Source: Bacteroidales bacterium UBA1628 (GTDB taxonomy: Bacteria; Bacteroidota; Bacteroidia; Bacteroidales; UBA932). Taken from it: a stretch of DNA of 22,064 bases. The DNA is taken from positions 1-22,064 of the forward strand of contig DCMG01000123.1 of NCBI GenBank assembly GCA_002321335.1. Reading direction: 5' to 3'. Below, one piece after another: positions 8,385 to 15,632 of this stretch. Each line of letters starts with the position of its first letter. The first letter of the stretch is position 1. Under the pieces are notes generated by a model. It did not search any database. It was not told the DNA's origin and saw only the letters and a list, made by a program, of their open reading frames with translations. The position numbers were made by a program, and so were the translations under genes.

Positions 8385-9581
8385 TCACTTCTCTTCCATG
8401 AAGAGTTCGCCCTTGAGATACTTGACGCTTTGGGTGGCGAAGTCGTGGCCGCGGGAGCCGGGGCGGGCGACTTTAAGGTACTTCTCGTACCATTCAAGGG
8501 CTAACTTATAGTCTTTCTGCTGCTCGTAGCAATAGGCGATGGTGGAAAGGGCTGAGATAAAGTTCGGATTATAGCGGTAAGCCTCTCTGTAGTGACGGAT
8601 GGCCTCGTTCCAATTCATCTTGATATATTCCCCAAGACCGTACTGCTGATGGATTCTGGACAACATGGCGGGATCAGGCTGAAGCATCTCCATAGCCTTG
8701 TCAAGCCACGGCTTCACGTCCCTGTTGAATGGCAGATGACTGTCCGAGTTCACAGCGGCGATTGAATATGCCAGATTCACATCACTGGAATCAATCTGCC
8801 AAGCCGCAAGAAGTTCCTCCCGCGCCTTGGACAAAGCCTTAGTATGCCAATAACTCTGGCCGAGATAGTAATGGACTGGATAGGTGTCGTTACCAACTTT
8901 CTCCTGAAGCTCAAACACCTCAATAGCAGGGATATATTCATTCTTTGAATAATGAGCCAAGCCTTTGATCGGGGCGACGGTGAAGTTGTCGGGATCCAAG
9001 GCAAGATATTCATCGGCCATCTGAATCGCTCCGTCATAGTCGCGGCGTGAGAGGAGGATTCTTGCCGCCTTACTAACCACACTCTCGTTCAGCGGTTTGA
9101 GCGACAAGGCCAAACGGTAGTATGTCAGCGCTGAGTCCGGCATGTCCGCCTGATTGAACGAGTCCCCGACCAAAGCCGCTATGGCCGGAATCGTGTCCAG
9201 TTGCAGCACAGCCTTCCCGGCTTCAGCGCTTTGGGCGAACGCCTTCATCCGGTAGAAAGTCTGCATCTGCTTGACTTTGTAAAGGATGTTCTGAGGAAAC
9301 TTGGAGGTCAAGAGGAAATATGTCCCTGCCGCCGACTCGTAATCCCCGTTCTGAAAATGGCAGTCCGCCAGTTCGGACAGGATCTCCTCGTCAAAACTGT
9401 CCGGGGTCACGAATGCAGACAGCCTCACTATGGCCTCATCAGTCTTGAATATGCTCTTGAGATACCGAGCCTCTTTAAGCGCTTGTTCTCTTTCCGGTTG
9501 CGGGTCAGTCGCCTGCGCCGATGCGGACTGCAACGGCGCAAGCAGACTGGCCACTATCAATAATCTTAAAATGGGTTTCAT
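8385..9581 (-). CDS. Exported TPR-repeat protein
   Basis: A 398-residue protein. The start at 9579-9581 shares its A with the stop of the M56 sensor gene (TAATG), so the two are translationally coupled. This start gives a clean signal peptide (MKPILRLLIVASLLAPLQ, with cleavage likely after ASA). The rest is a run of about nine helix-turn-helix TPR units from residue 30 to the end, for example GDYESAAGTYFLL, DYDGAIQMADEYLALDP and DYKLALEWYEKYLKVA. TPR arrays bind protein partners. Its place between a membrane protease-sensor and a secreted macroglobulin suggests a periplasmic adaptor, but the partner is unknown. The longer frame upstream (to 9656) lies inside the sensor gene and is not used. 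Confidence 0.88.
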   Translation of the reverse strand: MKPILRLLIVASLLAPLQSASAQATDPQPEREQALKEARYLKSIFKTDEAIVRLSAFVTPDSFDEEILSELADCHFQNGDYESAAGTYFLLTSKFPQNILYKVKQMQTFYRMKAFAQSAEAGKAVLQLDTIPAIAALVGDSFNQADMPDSALTYYRLALSLKPLNESVVSKAARILLSRRDYDGAIQMADEYLALDPDNFTVAPIKGLAHYSKNEYIPAIEVFELQEKVGNDTYPVHYYLGQSYWHTKALSKAREELLAAWQIDSSDVNLAYSIAAVNSDSHLPFNRDVKPWLDKAMEMLQPDPAMLSRIHQQYGLGEYIKMNWNEAIRHYREAYRYNPNFISALSTIAYCYEQQKDYKLALEWYEKYLKVARPGSRGHDFATQSVKYLKGELFMEEK

Positions 9582-10870
9582 TATCTGAGTTGGAATACTA
9601 TCGGGAATGTGTAGGTGACAGACACCGCTTTCCCTTCCATCATACCAGGCTTCCATTCCGGTGCTGACTTGACAACACGGAGGGCCTCCTCGTCAAGTGA
9701 TTGATAGCAACCTCTCAAAACCCGGATATTCTCCATCTTGCCAACCTTGTTGACGGTAAACTGAAGTACTACACGACCTTGTTTGCCGGCATCCTTGGCA
9801 TCCTGTGGATAAACCATATGGGCGTTGACCCATTTGGAAAAATTATTGGCGTCTCCACCCTGAAACATAGGCTTGACCTCAACCAGCTGGAATGGAACCG
9901 GTTCGTCATCCTCCGCAGTAGTAGAGTCGGAATTAAAACCGATAACCGCAACCTCGTTAATATCCTGCGGTTCAGTGTCCAATGCATCTTCGGTCTGTTC
10001 AGCCGTTTCCGAAGTCTGCTTATTGGAGGTGCAGAAGCATAGCATACAAGCAAGTAATGGAACACAGGCGACATACGCCAGTCTTATCCATCCGTTAGTT
10101 TTTTCTGACATCATCATGGTTATTCGATTTGAAAGTTTTGTGTGATTGAAACCGTTGGCAAGACGGAAACGATGCTCCCCTACAGCCTTTCTAACCAGAA
10201 GCAACTGATAGTCAGCGGCATTGACCCCTTGGTTGATCACCGAGTCATCGGCCTCATATTCATGAAGCATCTTGAGTTCCGCTCTGGCAAGCCATACGAG
10301 AGGATTGTACCAATGCAGGACCGTGATGATGGAGAACAGCAGCACGTCTAAAGAATGGTACTTCTTCACGTGGCTTATCTCGTGCGTCATAATCACCGGA
10401 TTTGTGGTGAAATCCTCCCGGCTGATCACAATGTGCCCAAGAAAACTGAATGATGCGACCGGAGCTTCTACGATTGTCACTTTGAAGCCATCTTTCTGAA
10501 TATGCTCGCCAGAAGCTATCATGCGGCATGTCTGGATTATGGACAAGATATTCATAATCAAGACCGCGAAAGCTCCGAGAAGGTATATTCCCGAAACAGC
10601 TTCGAGCCAGGATATTCCTTTGCCCGCCGCGTCCGGAATTCCGCCTTCCGCACTGACCACAGCCTCAGGCAGGGTCAAGGTCGGAATGACGTTCGAGACC
10701 ACGGTCCCGCTGAAATCCCAATGGACGAGCGGCAGCAAAATACATAGCAGGCTGCCTGCCAGCAGGGCGAAACGGTTGAAAGTGAAGAAGGTTGTCTTCC
10801 GCATGAACAGCATGAAGAATGCGTAGAACACGGAAAGAAGCATCCCGCTCGTTATCAGGTAAGCGATCAT
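9581..10870 (-). CDS. M56 (BlaR1/MecR1-like) metallopeptidase sensor with C-terminal TonB domain
   Basis: A 429-residue inner-membrane protein. Hydrophobic helices occur at about residues 2-22, 33-50 and 92-113. The zinc site is HEISH (163-167), with a downstream glutamate in the HEYEADD stretch near 203-208. A further helix lies near 265-285. The C-terminal 95 residues form a TonB/energy-transducer fold (YPQDAKDAGKQGRVVLQF, EWKPG, FPIVF). BlaR1-family proteins sense envelope stress and cleave the BlaI repressor; here the penicillin-binding sensor domain is replaced by TonB, as is common in Bacteroidota. The ATG overlaps the blaI stop by four bases (ATGA), so the pair is coupled. The signal detected is unknown; beta-lactam sensing should not be assumed. 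Confidence 0.92.
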   Translation of the reverse strand: MIAYLITSGMLLSVFYAFFMLFMRKTTFFTFNRFALLAGSLLCILLPLVHWDFSGTVVSNVIPTLTLPEAVVSAEGGIPDAAGKGISWLEAVSGIYLLGAFAVLIMNILSIIQTCRMIASGEHIQKDGFKVTIVEAPVASFSFLGHIVISREDFTTNPVIMTHEISHVKKYHSLDVLLFSIITVLHWYNPLVWLARAELKMLHEYEADDSVINQGVNAADYQLLLVRKAVGEHRFRLANGFNHTKLSNRITMMMSEKTNGWIRLAYVACVPLLACMLCFCTSNKQTSETAEQTEDALDTEPQDINEVAVIGFNSDSTTAEDDEPVPFQLVEVKPMFQGGDANNFSKWVNAHMVYPQDAKDAGKQGRVVLQFTVNKVGKMENIRVLRGCYQSLDEEALRVVKSAPEWKPGMMEGKAVSVTYTFPIVFQLR

Positions 10871-11232
10871 TTCCTTTTGCTTTCGATTTGCGAAATGAGT
10901 TTCTTAAGGTCCTCCACATCCATCTTGTCCTCCTCCACAAACTGGGAGACAAGGCTGATGTAGGAGTTGTTGTAGTAACGGGAAACAACGTCCCCGACGG
11001 TAGTCCCGTGATAGTCACGTTCCGTGAGCGCAGGGCTGTACTGGAAAGAGTTCGCCATCGGCTTGCGTTTGACAAATCCCTTTTCCTCAAGGAATTTCAC
11101 CTGTGTCGCCACAGTGTTGTAGTTCGGTTTCGGATCGGGAAGAGCCGCGACAATGTCACGGATGAAAACCTCTCCTTTGGCCCAGATGATGTTCATCACC
11201 TCTTCCTCTTTTGCAGTAAGTCTCTGTTTCAT
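10867..11232 (-). CDS. BlaI/MecI family transcriptional repressor
   Basis: A 121-residue winged-helix protein. It opens LTAKEEEVMNIIWAKG and carries the recognition helix PNYNTVATQVKFLEEKGFV, followed by a basic wing (KRKPMANSFQYSP) and a C-terminal dimerisation helix. BlaI repressors bind inverted repeats at their own promoter until the partner M56 peptidase inactivates them. It is the first gene of the minus-strand unit blaI, sensor, TPR and probably macroglobulin, and overlaps the sensor gene by four bases. Two AT-rich repeats upstream (11306-11340) overlap its -33 region and are the natural operator candidates. Confidence 0.93.
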   Translation of the reverse strand: MKQRLTAKEEEVMNIIWAKGEVFIRDIVAALPDPKPNYNTVATQVKFLEEKGFVKRKPMANSFQYSPALTERDYHGTTVGDVVSRYYNNSYISLVSQFVEEDKMDVEDLKKLISQIESKRK

Positions 11233-11279
11233 TGCTCAATCTTTAAGTTAACAAACGCGCGAATATTATCTTACGGATG

Positions 11280-11287
11280 CAAAGTTA
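11280..11287 (-). promoter_or_regulatory. -7 box (TAACTTTG on the minus strand) for the blaI operon
   Basis: Read on the minus strand, TAACTTTG matches TAnnTTTG exactly and lies about 47 bases before the blaI ATG. The inverted repeat at 11306-11320 falls where the -33 box would be, which fits autorepression by BlaI. Confidence 0.6.
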
Positions 11288-11305
11288 CAAATAAAAACCA
11301 TATCT

Positions 11306-11340
11306 CCTAATATTTTTAGGTGTTTTAAGAATATTTTTAG
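11306..11340. promoter_or_regulatory. Candidate BlaI operator pair
   Basis: CCTAA-TATTT-TTAGG is a perfect inverted repeat at 11306-11320. An identical undecamer AATATTTTTAG occurs at 11309-11319 and again at 11330-11340, exactly 21 bases apart, which is two helical turns. This same-face spacing is typical of cooperative dimer binding. The site lies between the blaI promoter and the DXS-like gene on the other strand, so it could influence both. The link to BlaI is inferred from position. Confidence 0.45.
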
Positions 11341-11506
11341 TTAGCGACGGAGTGCTGTACCCGAATTACGGAATATGTTACCTTAAATACTTGCATCCAA
11401 AGAGACATTGAATATATTCAAAAAAGATTGCTTTACTTTGCGTTGTGATAAAAACATGATCGGTAGTCATGAAAGATTACCTCCGAAACAAATAAAGGAA
11501 TTTGAT

Positions 11507-13270
11507 ATGTACTTGGAAAAAATCAACGGCCCGGCCGACATCAAGAAACTGAGCATCGACGAGCTCAATGTTCTTGCAGATGAGGCAAGGCACTATCTGA
11601 TCGAGAAGGTCAGCAATCACGGAGGCCACGTCGGCCCAAACCTCGGAATGGTGGAAGCGACCGTGGCTCTGCACTATGTGTTCAACTCCCCAGTAGACAA
11701 GATTGTATTCGATGTCTCTCACCAGAGTTACCCTCACAAGATCCTTACCGGCAGGAAAGAGGCATTTATGGAAGCAGCCCACTACGATGATGTGTCCGGC
11801 TACAGCGAGCCGACCGAAAGCGAGCATGATCTTTTCGTGATAGGCCACACCTCCACTTCAATCAGCCTTGCGTGCGGGCTTGCCAAAGGACGTGACCTGA
11901 CGGGAGGAAAGGAAAATGTCATCGCAGTGATCGGTGACGGCTCGCTCAGTGGCGGTGAAGCCCTTGAAGGACTCAACGTTGCAGGATCGGAACTAAACAG
12001 CAACCTCATCATCATCGTCAACGACAACCAGATGTCCATCGCGGAGAACCACGGAGGCCTCTACAAGAACCTCCAGTTGCTTCGCGAGACCAACGGAAAG
12101 GCCGAAGTCAACCTATTCAAAGCGATGGGTCTTGAATATCTTTACGTAGCTGACGGTAACGACATCGCCTCACTCATTGATGCTTTCCAGAAGGTAAAGG
12201 ACACAGACAAGCCTGTCGTTGTTCACATCAACACACTTAAGGGTAAGGGTCTGAAATTCGCCGAGGAAAACAAGGAACAGTGGCATTACTCCTCTCCTTT
12301 CAACGCCGAGACCGGTGAGTACAAGTTCCATAGTGACTCCGAGGACTACGGTGACCTCACGGCAAAATATCTCCTTGACAAGATTCCGTCCAACCCTGGA
12401 CTTGTGGCCATCACATCCGGCACACCAACAGTGTTCGGCTTCACAAAGCCTCGCAGGGAACAGGCCGGGAAACAGTTCGTTGACGTGGGAATAGCCGAAG
12501 AGACGGCTGTCGCGATGGCTTCCGGAATCGCCAAACGTGGCGGAAAACCGGTCTGGGGAGTTTACAGCACATTCATCCAAAGAACTTACGACCAGCTTTC
12601 ACAGGATCTCTGCATCAATGACAACCCGGCACTTATTCTGGTCTACGGTGGTGGAATCGAGGGGATGAACGACGTGACCCACACCTGCTTCTACGACATC
12701 CCGCTGCTCTGCAATATTCCTAACCTCATCTACCTTGCTCCGACCTGCCGTGAGGAATATTTCTCGATGCTGGACTGGGCGGTAGCCTACAAGGAGCATC
12801 CGGTCGCGATCCGTGTGCCGGTAAACGGTGTGATATCCCGTCCGGAGGTCAAGACTGATGACATTGACTGGTCTGTCTCCAAGTACGAAATCGCCCACAA
12901 AGGCAGCCGTGTGGCCGTTCTTGGCCTCGGTGCCTACTATCAGCTAGGCGAAAAAGCCTGCGACGCATTGAAGGAGCAAGGCATAGACGCAACCCTGATC
13001 AATCCGAGAATCATCACGTCTCTCGATACGAAGACACTTGAGTCTCTCAATATCGATCATGAACTCGTCGTTACGCTAGAGGACGGCCAGATCGACGGCG
13101 GTTGGGGCGAGAAGGTCGCCAGATTCTACGGTGACAGCCAGATGAAAGTTCTCGTCCGCGGGGAGCGCAAACATTTCGAAGACCGCTACAACTTAGCGGA
13201 ACTGCTCAAAATCAACCGCCTCACCCCGGAGCTGATCACCGAGGATGTCATCAAGACTTTAGGCAAATAA
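11507..13270 (+). CDS. DXS-like transketolase-family enzyme (1-deoxy-D-xylulose-5-phosphate synthase paralogue)
   Basis: A 587-residue cytoplasmic enzyme. It starts at ATG 11507 (MYLEKINGPADIKKL, the usual DXS opening; AAAGGAA lies upstream) rather than the longer frame from 11408. The pyrimidine/pyrophosphate half shows HVGPNLGMVEATVALHYVF, SHQSYPHKILTGR and the thiamine-diphosphate motif GDGSLSGGEALEGLN ending NDN (about 143-171). The second half has the catalytic glutamate in VGIAEE (near 330) and YSTFIQRTYDQL. DXS condenses pyruvate with glyceraldehyde-3-phosphate for isoprenoid and thiamine synthesis. The protein is shorter than typical DXS (about 620-640), and it replaces the usual GHxxSSLG by GHVGPNLG and WDVGHQAY by FDVSHQSY. 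It may therefore be a divergent paralogue with another donor or acceptor. It is monocistronic, closed by the terminator at 13288-13326. Confidence 0.85.
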   Translation: MYLEKINGPADIKKLSIDELNVLADEARHYLIEKVSNHGGHVGPNLGMVEATVALHYVFNSPVDKIVFDVSHQSYPHKILTGRKEAFMEAAHYDDVSGYSEPTESEHDLFVIGHTSTSISLACGLAKGRDLTGGKENVIAVIGDGSLSGGEALEGLNVAGSELNSNLIIIVNDNQMSIAENHGGLYKNLQLLRETNGKAEVNLFKAMGLEYLYVADGNDIASLIDAFQKVKDTDKPVVVHINTLKGKGLKFAEENKEQWHYSSPFNAETGEYKFHSDSEDYGDLTAKYLLDKIPSNPGLVAITSGTPTVFGFTKPRREQAGKQFVDVGIAEETAVAMASGIAKRGGKPVWGVYSTFIQRTYDQLSQDLCINDNPALILVYGGGIEGMNDVTHTCFYDIPLLCNIPNLIYLAPTCREEYFSMLDWAVAYKEHPVAIRVPVNGVISRPEVKTDDIDWSVSKYEIAHKGSRVAVLGLGAYYQLGEKACDALKEQGIDATLINPRIITSLDTKTLESLNIDHELVVTLEDGQIDGGWGEKVARFYGDSQMKVLVRGERKHFEDRYNLAELLKINRLTPELITEDVIKTLGK

Positions 13271-13287
13271 CGGAAAACTTCATATTC

Positions 13288-13326
13288 AAAAGCCCCGGCA
13301 CCGGATGGAGGTGTGCCGGGGCTTTT
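13288..13326. terminator. Strong hairpin terminator between convergent genes
   Basis: A perfect 14-bp stem (AAAAGCCCCGGCAC at 13288-13301 with GTGCCGGGGCTTTT at 13313-13326) around an 11-base loop ends in a T run, 17 bases after the DXS-like stop codon. Because the stem ends in A and T tracts it can work in both directions, also ending transcripts of ABC cassette A that arrive on the minus strand. Confidence 0.92.
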
Positions 13327-13427
13327 ATTGTATTCATCCGTGCGTGAATTACCATTTTGCCACGCACTGCACCTATCATTCAAGGCCTTTCGTACGTGAA
13401 ATCCATCCTATCACGCGCCCTTTCATT

Positions 13428-14096
13428 TTATCTGAGAATATAGCCGTGATGTATCAGGTCCTCCCGACTCTTGATCGGGAAGGTATAGCCGTCACGCATA
13501 AGATAGAGGTCGTCGGTGATCTCGATGATGGCTTCGTACATATGGTCGGAAACGATGATGCCTTTGCTCTTTTTCCGTTCACTGATAAGTTCCTGCATTC
13601 GCTCCACATAGATAGGTGCGATGTTGGAGAACGGCTCGTCAAGAATGTAGAAATCCGCCTCGCTGTTCAGAACCAGAAACATCTCTGCGACGCGGGCCTC
13701 TCCTCCGGAAAGTTCCTTGAACATAGTCCGTTGGAAAGTGTGGAATTTCGGGTCGAACCTCACGAGCTTGTCGTAATCCACGCCATATAATCTGAAAGCC
13801 TCTCCCAGTGTGTAGTTTCCGGGAACAAACAGATTCTGAGGCAGGTACTTGACGCGCTTCCCGATGTGGGCATAGTCAGTCTTAGGCTCGTCATTGAAAC
13901 GCACGAACATATTCTGCGGCCTGATGCCTCCGACAATACATTTGAACAGACAGGATTTGCCGGTCCCGTTGCGTCCCAACACGCCGGTCACCCGGCCGCT
14001 TTCGGCTGTCAGAAACGCGCTCTGGAGAACAGTGTGGAAGCCGAACTGCAAACGGACGCTGTCAACGAGCATCTTGTTTGTCTTATCTGATTGCAT
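13428..14096 (-). CDS. ABC transporter ATP-binding protein, copy A
   Basis: A 222-residue ATPase from ATG 14094-14096; a TTG two codons earlier is possible. It shows Walker A GRNGTGKS (about 41-48), Q-loop LPQN (near 85), signature LSGGE (about 129-133), Walker B YILDEPF (about 150) and H-loop SDH (near 185), so it should hydrolyse ATP. Its start overlaps the 3' end of the membrane-protein gene by 14 bases, so the two are coupled. It is about 91 percent identical to copy B at 16289-16957 by eye. Differences are mostly conservative (GTGKS/GAGKS in Walker A, for instance), so both look functional. The substrate is unknown. Short ATPases with a tiny permease are sometimes bacteriocin-immunity or antibiotic-efflux type, which is only a possibility here. 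Confidence 0.9.
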   Translation of the reverse strand: MQSDKTNKMLVDSVRLQFGFHTVLQSAFLTAESGRVTGVLGRNGTGKSCLFKCIVGGIRPQNMFVRFNDEPKTDYAHIGKRVKYLPQNLFVPGNYTLGEAFRLYGVDYDKLVRFDPKFHTFQRTMFKELSGGEARVAEMFLVLNSEADFYILDEPFSNIAPIYVERMQELISERKKSKGIIVSDHMYEAIIEITDDLYLMRDGYTFPIKSREDLIHHGYILR

Positions 14097-14403
14097 ATCC
14101 AATGTTTACGGCGATGATCATCATAAGCACAAATGCAACAAACTCCACCATGATAGGAATCAGGTAAAACTCGTTACGGCTTATTCCAAGGTTTATGTAG
14201 AAATATATTGAGGTCTCTTTCCGGAAGGAATGGAACAGGTACAGAATCACCGGAACGCTCAGGCTCTTCAAGATAAGGCAGACCGACAGCGACGATGGGA
14301 AACAGATCACCAGAATAACCGCCGCTAGCGTGATCACTCCGGAAACCGCATATAATGCGGTTCCATACCTTCTTGAAAGCCTGATTCTCTGCAGGATATT
14401 CAT
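14083..14403 (-). CDS. Small membrane subunit of ABC cassette A
   Basis: A 106-residue protein from ATG 14401-14403. It has a basic N-terminus (RIRLSRRYG) and three hydrophobic helices at about residues 15-35, 39-58 and 80-103. Between the second and third lies a polar loop with YFYINLGISRNEFYLI, which resembles the coupling-helix region of larger ABC-2-like permeases (YxNLGIS). At 106 residues it is well under half a usual ABC exporter permease, so the complex must contain several copies or an unseen partner. It starts the cassette and overlaps the ATPase gene. The start was chosen by agreement with copy B, where the frame begins at the same methionine. Confidence 0.85.
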   Translation of the reverse strand: MNILQRIRLSRRYGTALYAVSGVITLAAVILVICFPSSLSVCLILKSLSVPVILYLFHSFRKETSIYFYINLGISRNEFYLIPIMVEFVAFVLMMIIAVNIGYAIR

Positions 14404-14426
14404 CATATGGCGTTTTTGTCTGATTC

Positions 14427-14434
14427 CAAAGTTA
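14427..14434 (-). promoter_or_regulatory. Promoter of ABC cassette A
   Basis: On the minus strand TAACTTTG matches TAnnTTTG exactly, and a -33 TTTG (CAAA at 14455-14458 on the plus strand) stands 20 bases upstream, which is the expected spacing. The -7 box and the leader after it are conserved in cassette B (17288-17295). Confidence 0.65.
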
Positions 14435-14596
14435 CCAAACAATCGCAAATAAAACAAACACACTGAATATGAATATTTCGCCTCGACGAAGTTTAGTACT
14501 TATCGACAGGCTCTAGATTATCAATAGAATATTCATAAAAGCTTGGCCAAATCATAAAAAAAAACTAACTTGCATCGACTAAAAAAGATAGCGGCT

Positions 14597-14905
14597 ATGT
14601 TGAGCCTGTATGTAAAAACACTTATTCCTAAAATAAGGAATTTCTTTGTCAGCCAGCCTATTGAAAAGGCCTGGATTTTTGGTTCGTGTTCAAGAGGAGA
14701 GGAAAGACCAGACAGCGACATTGATATTATGGTCAGATATGTCGGCAAAGACAACATCTCGATTCTTACAATTACAAGAATATCCTCCCAATTAGGCCGC
14801 TTACTTAATCGCAAAGTCGATCTTGTTGAAGATGAATGTATTCTCCCCTTTGCTAAAGAAAATGCGGACAAAGATAAAATATTAATCTATGAGAGAAAGA
14901 ATTAA
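14597..14905 (+). CDS. mntA: MntA-type nucleotidyltransferase antitoxin
   Basis: A 102-residue minimal nucleotidyltransferase. The GSX10DXD active site is complete: GSCSRGEERPDSDID, with Gly-Ser at 29-30 and the two aspartates at 41 and 43. The rest (ISILTITRISSQLGRLLNRKVDLV) is the usual short helix and strand that carries the third acidic residue. In type VII toxin-antitoxin systems MntA transfers AMP to a tyrosine of the HEPN partner and so silences it. ATG 14597 is chosen; the upstream TTG at 14570 falls inside the likely -7 element (TAACTTG, 14566-14572). The next gene starts inside this one (17-base overlap), as expected of a coupled pair. Confidence 0.88.
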   Translation: MLSLYVKTLIPKIRNFFVSQPIEKAWIFGSCSRGEERPDSDIDIMVRYVGKDNISILTITRISSQLGRLLNRKVDLVEDECILPFAKENADKDKILIYERKN

Positions 14906-15251
14906 CGACAAAAGCAGACTCCTGCACATACTCTCATCCATAAATATCATCCTTGAGAATAAAGACCGTTTCAAACTGGAGGAAATAGAAAGTGATCCAA
15001 TAGTATTCTTTGGATTCGTCAAGCAGCTTGAGATCATCGGTGAAGCCGTCTATATGCTCAGCAAAGAATTCCGCAGCCAGTACGATGAGGTGGAATGGGA
15101 TGCCATAGAAGGGATGCGACACGTTCTTGTGCACGGTTACTACCAGATCAGGCCATCGCAGCTTTGGAACACTATCCAACAAGATATTCCAACCTTAAAG
15201 CCACAAATCGAAAGTCTTCTTGCGGCCGAGGAAGACGCACGGAAAAAGTAA
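14889..15251 (+). CDS. hepT: HepT-type HEPN ribonuclease toxin (DUF86)
   Basis: A 120-residue helical HEPN protein of the DUF86 family. The catalytic RX4HXY motif is intact as RHVLVHGY (Arg77, His82, Tyr84). In characterised HepT proteins the arginine and histidine cut RNA, and the tyrosine is the AMPylation target of MntA. The earlier VKQLEIIGEA segment matches the family's second helix. It overlaps mntA by 17 bases. With all motif residues present in both genes, the pair should be an active type VII toxin-antitoxin module. Its location between two copies of an ABC cassette suggests insertion into, or capture by, that duplication. Confidence 0.88.
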   Translation: MRERINDKSRLLHILSSINIILENKDRFKLEEIESDPIVFFGFVKQLEIIGEAVYMLSKEFRSQYDEVEWDAIEGMRHVLVHGYYQIRPSQLWNTIQQDIPTLKPQIESLLAAEEDARKK

Positions 15252-15632
15252 TGACAGCAATCTCATAGTAAATTGGTACACCAAAAGTGCGCTTCCTGTA
15301 CCAACGGTGAGGCTCGTTATATTCGGTGCATAGAAAGGTCTTTTGTCGTACATTTTCTGTCCTGTATAACAATTGGAGACAGCTCTTCTGTGTGTGTGTT
15401 TGTGTGTGAAAGATTATGCTCACCTGAATGTTATGGGCATTATGGAATAGCCAGCGGAATCTTAGAGCAAGATATAATATGTCTGGCTAATCTTAAAGGC
15501 ACTATATGCCATTCACAAACACAAGTATCCGCTGCCCGCTATCGTCCAGACATTTGGCTATACGGAGGAATACAGTCAACAGGCATATAATTTTCTAATA
15601 ATATACTAGCCGAAAAAACTTGGCTACTTACT
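15252..15632. other. 381-base stretch without a supportable gene
   Basis: No frame here resembles a known protein. The plus-strand frame at 15273-15590 starts from a TTG and has an unusual cysteine-rich, low-complexity N-terminus. A GT-rich run lies at about 15389-15408. A short hairpin (TAGCC 15607-15611, GGCTA 15622-15626) lies just after the minus-strand orphan gene and, read on the minus strand, holds six T in its loop; it may be a weak terminator. The stretch could be remnant coding DNA. Confidence 0.4.

Larger units (their letters stand above)
13428..14434 (-). repeat. Direct-repeat unit A: promoter plus two-gene ABC cassette
   Basis: About 1 kb comprising promoter, membrane-protein gene and ATPase gene is repeated in the same orientation at 16289-17295. 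Similarity runs from the -7 box (CAAAGTTA on the plus strand) through both genes to the last codons and fades outside. The intervening 1.85 kb carries the MntA/HepT pair and an orphan gene. Confidence 0.85.

Noticed and set aside
9581..10870. Reading the BlaI/M56 pair as a beta-lactamase resistance locus.
   Set aside because: No penicillin-binding sensor domain and no beta-lactamase gene are present; the sensor ends in a TonB domain.
15389..15408. GT-rich run as a phase-variation repeat.
   Set aside because: It is interrupted and not inside a supportable coding frame or promoter.
15172..15423. Minus-strand 83-codon frame overlapping the end of hepT.
   Set aside because: It overlaps a well-supported gene, has no promoter and its N-terminus comes from the GT repeat.
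15273..15590. Plus-strand 105-codon frame after hepT.
   Set aside because: It starts from TTG, has no promoter, carries a GT-run-encoded hydrophobic patch, and matches no family; kept only as an uncharacterised stretch.
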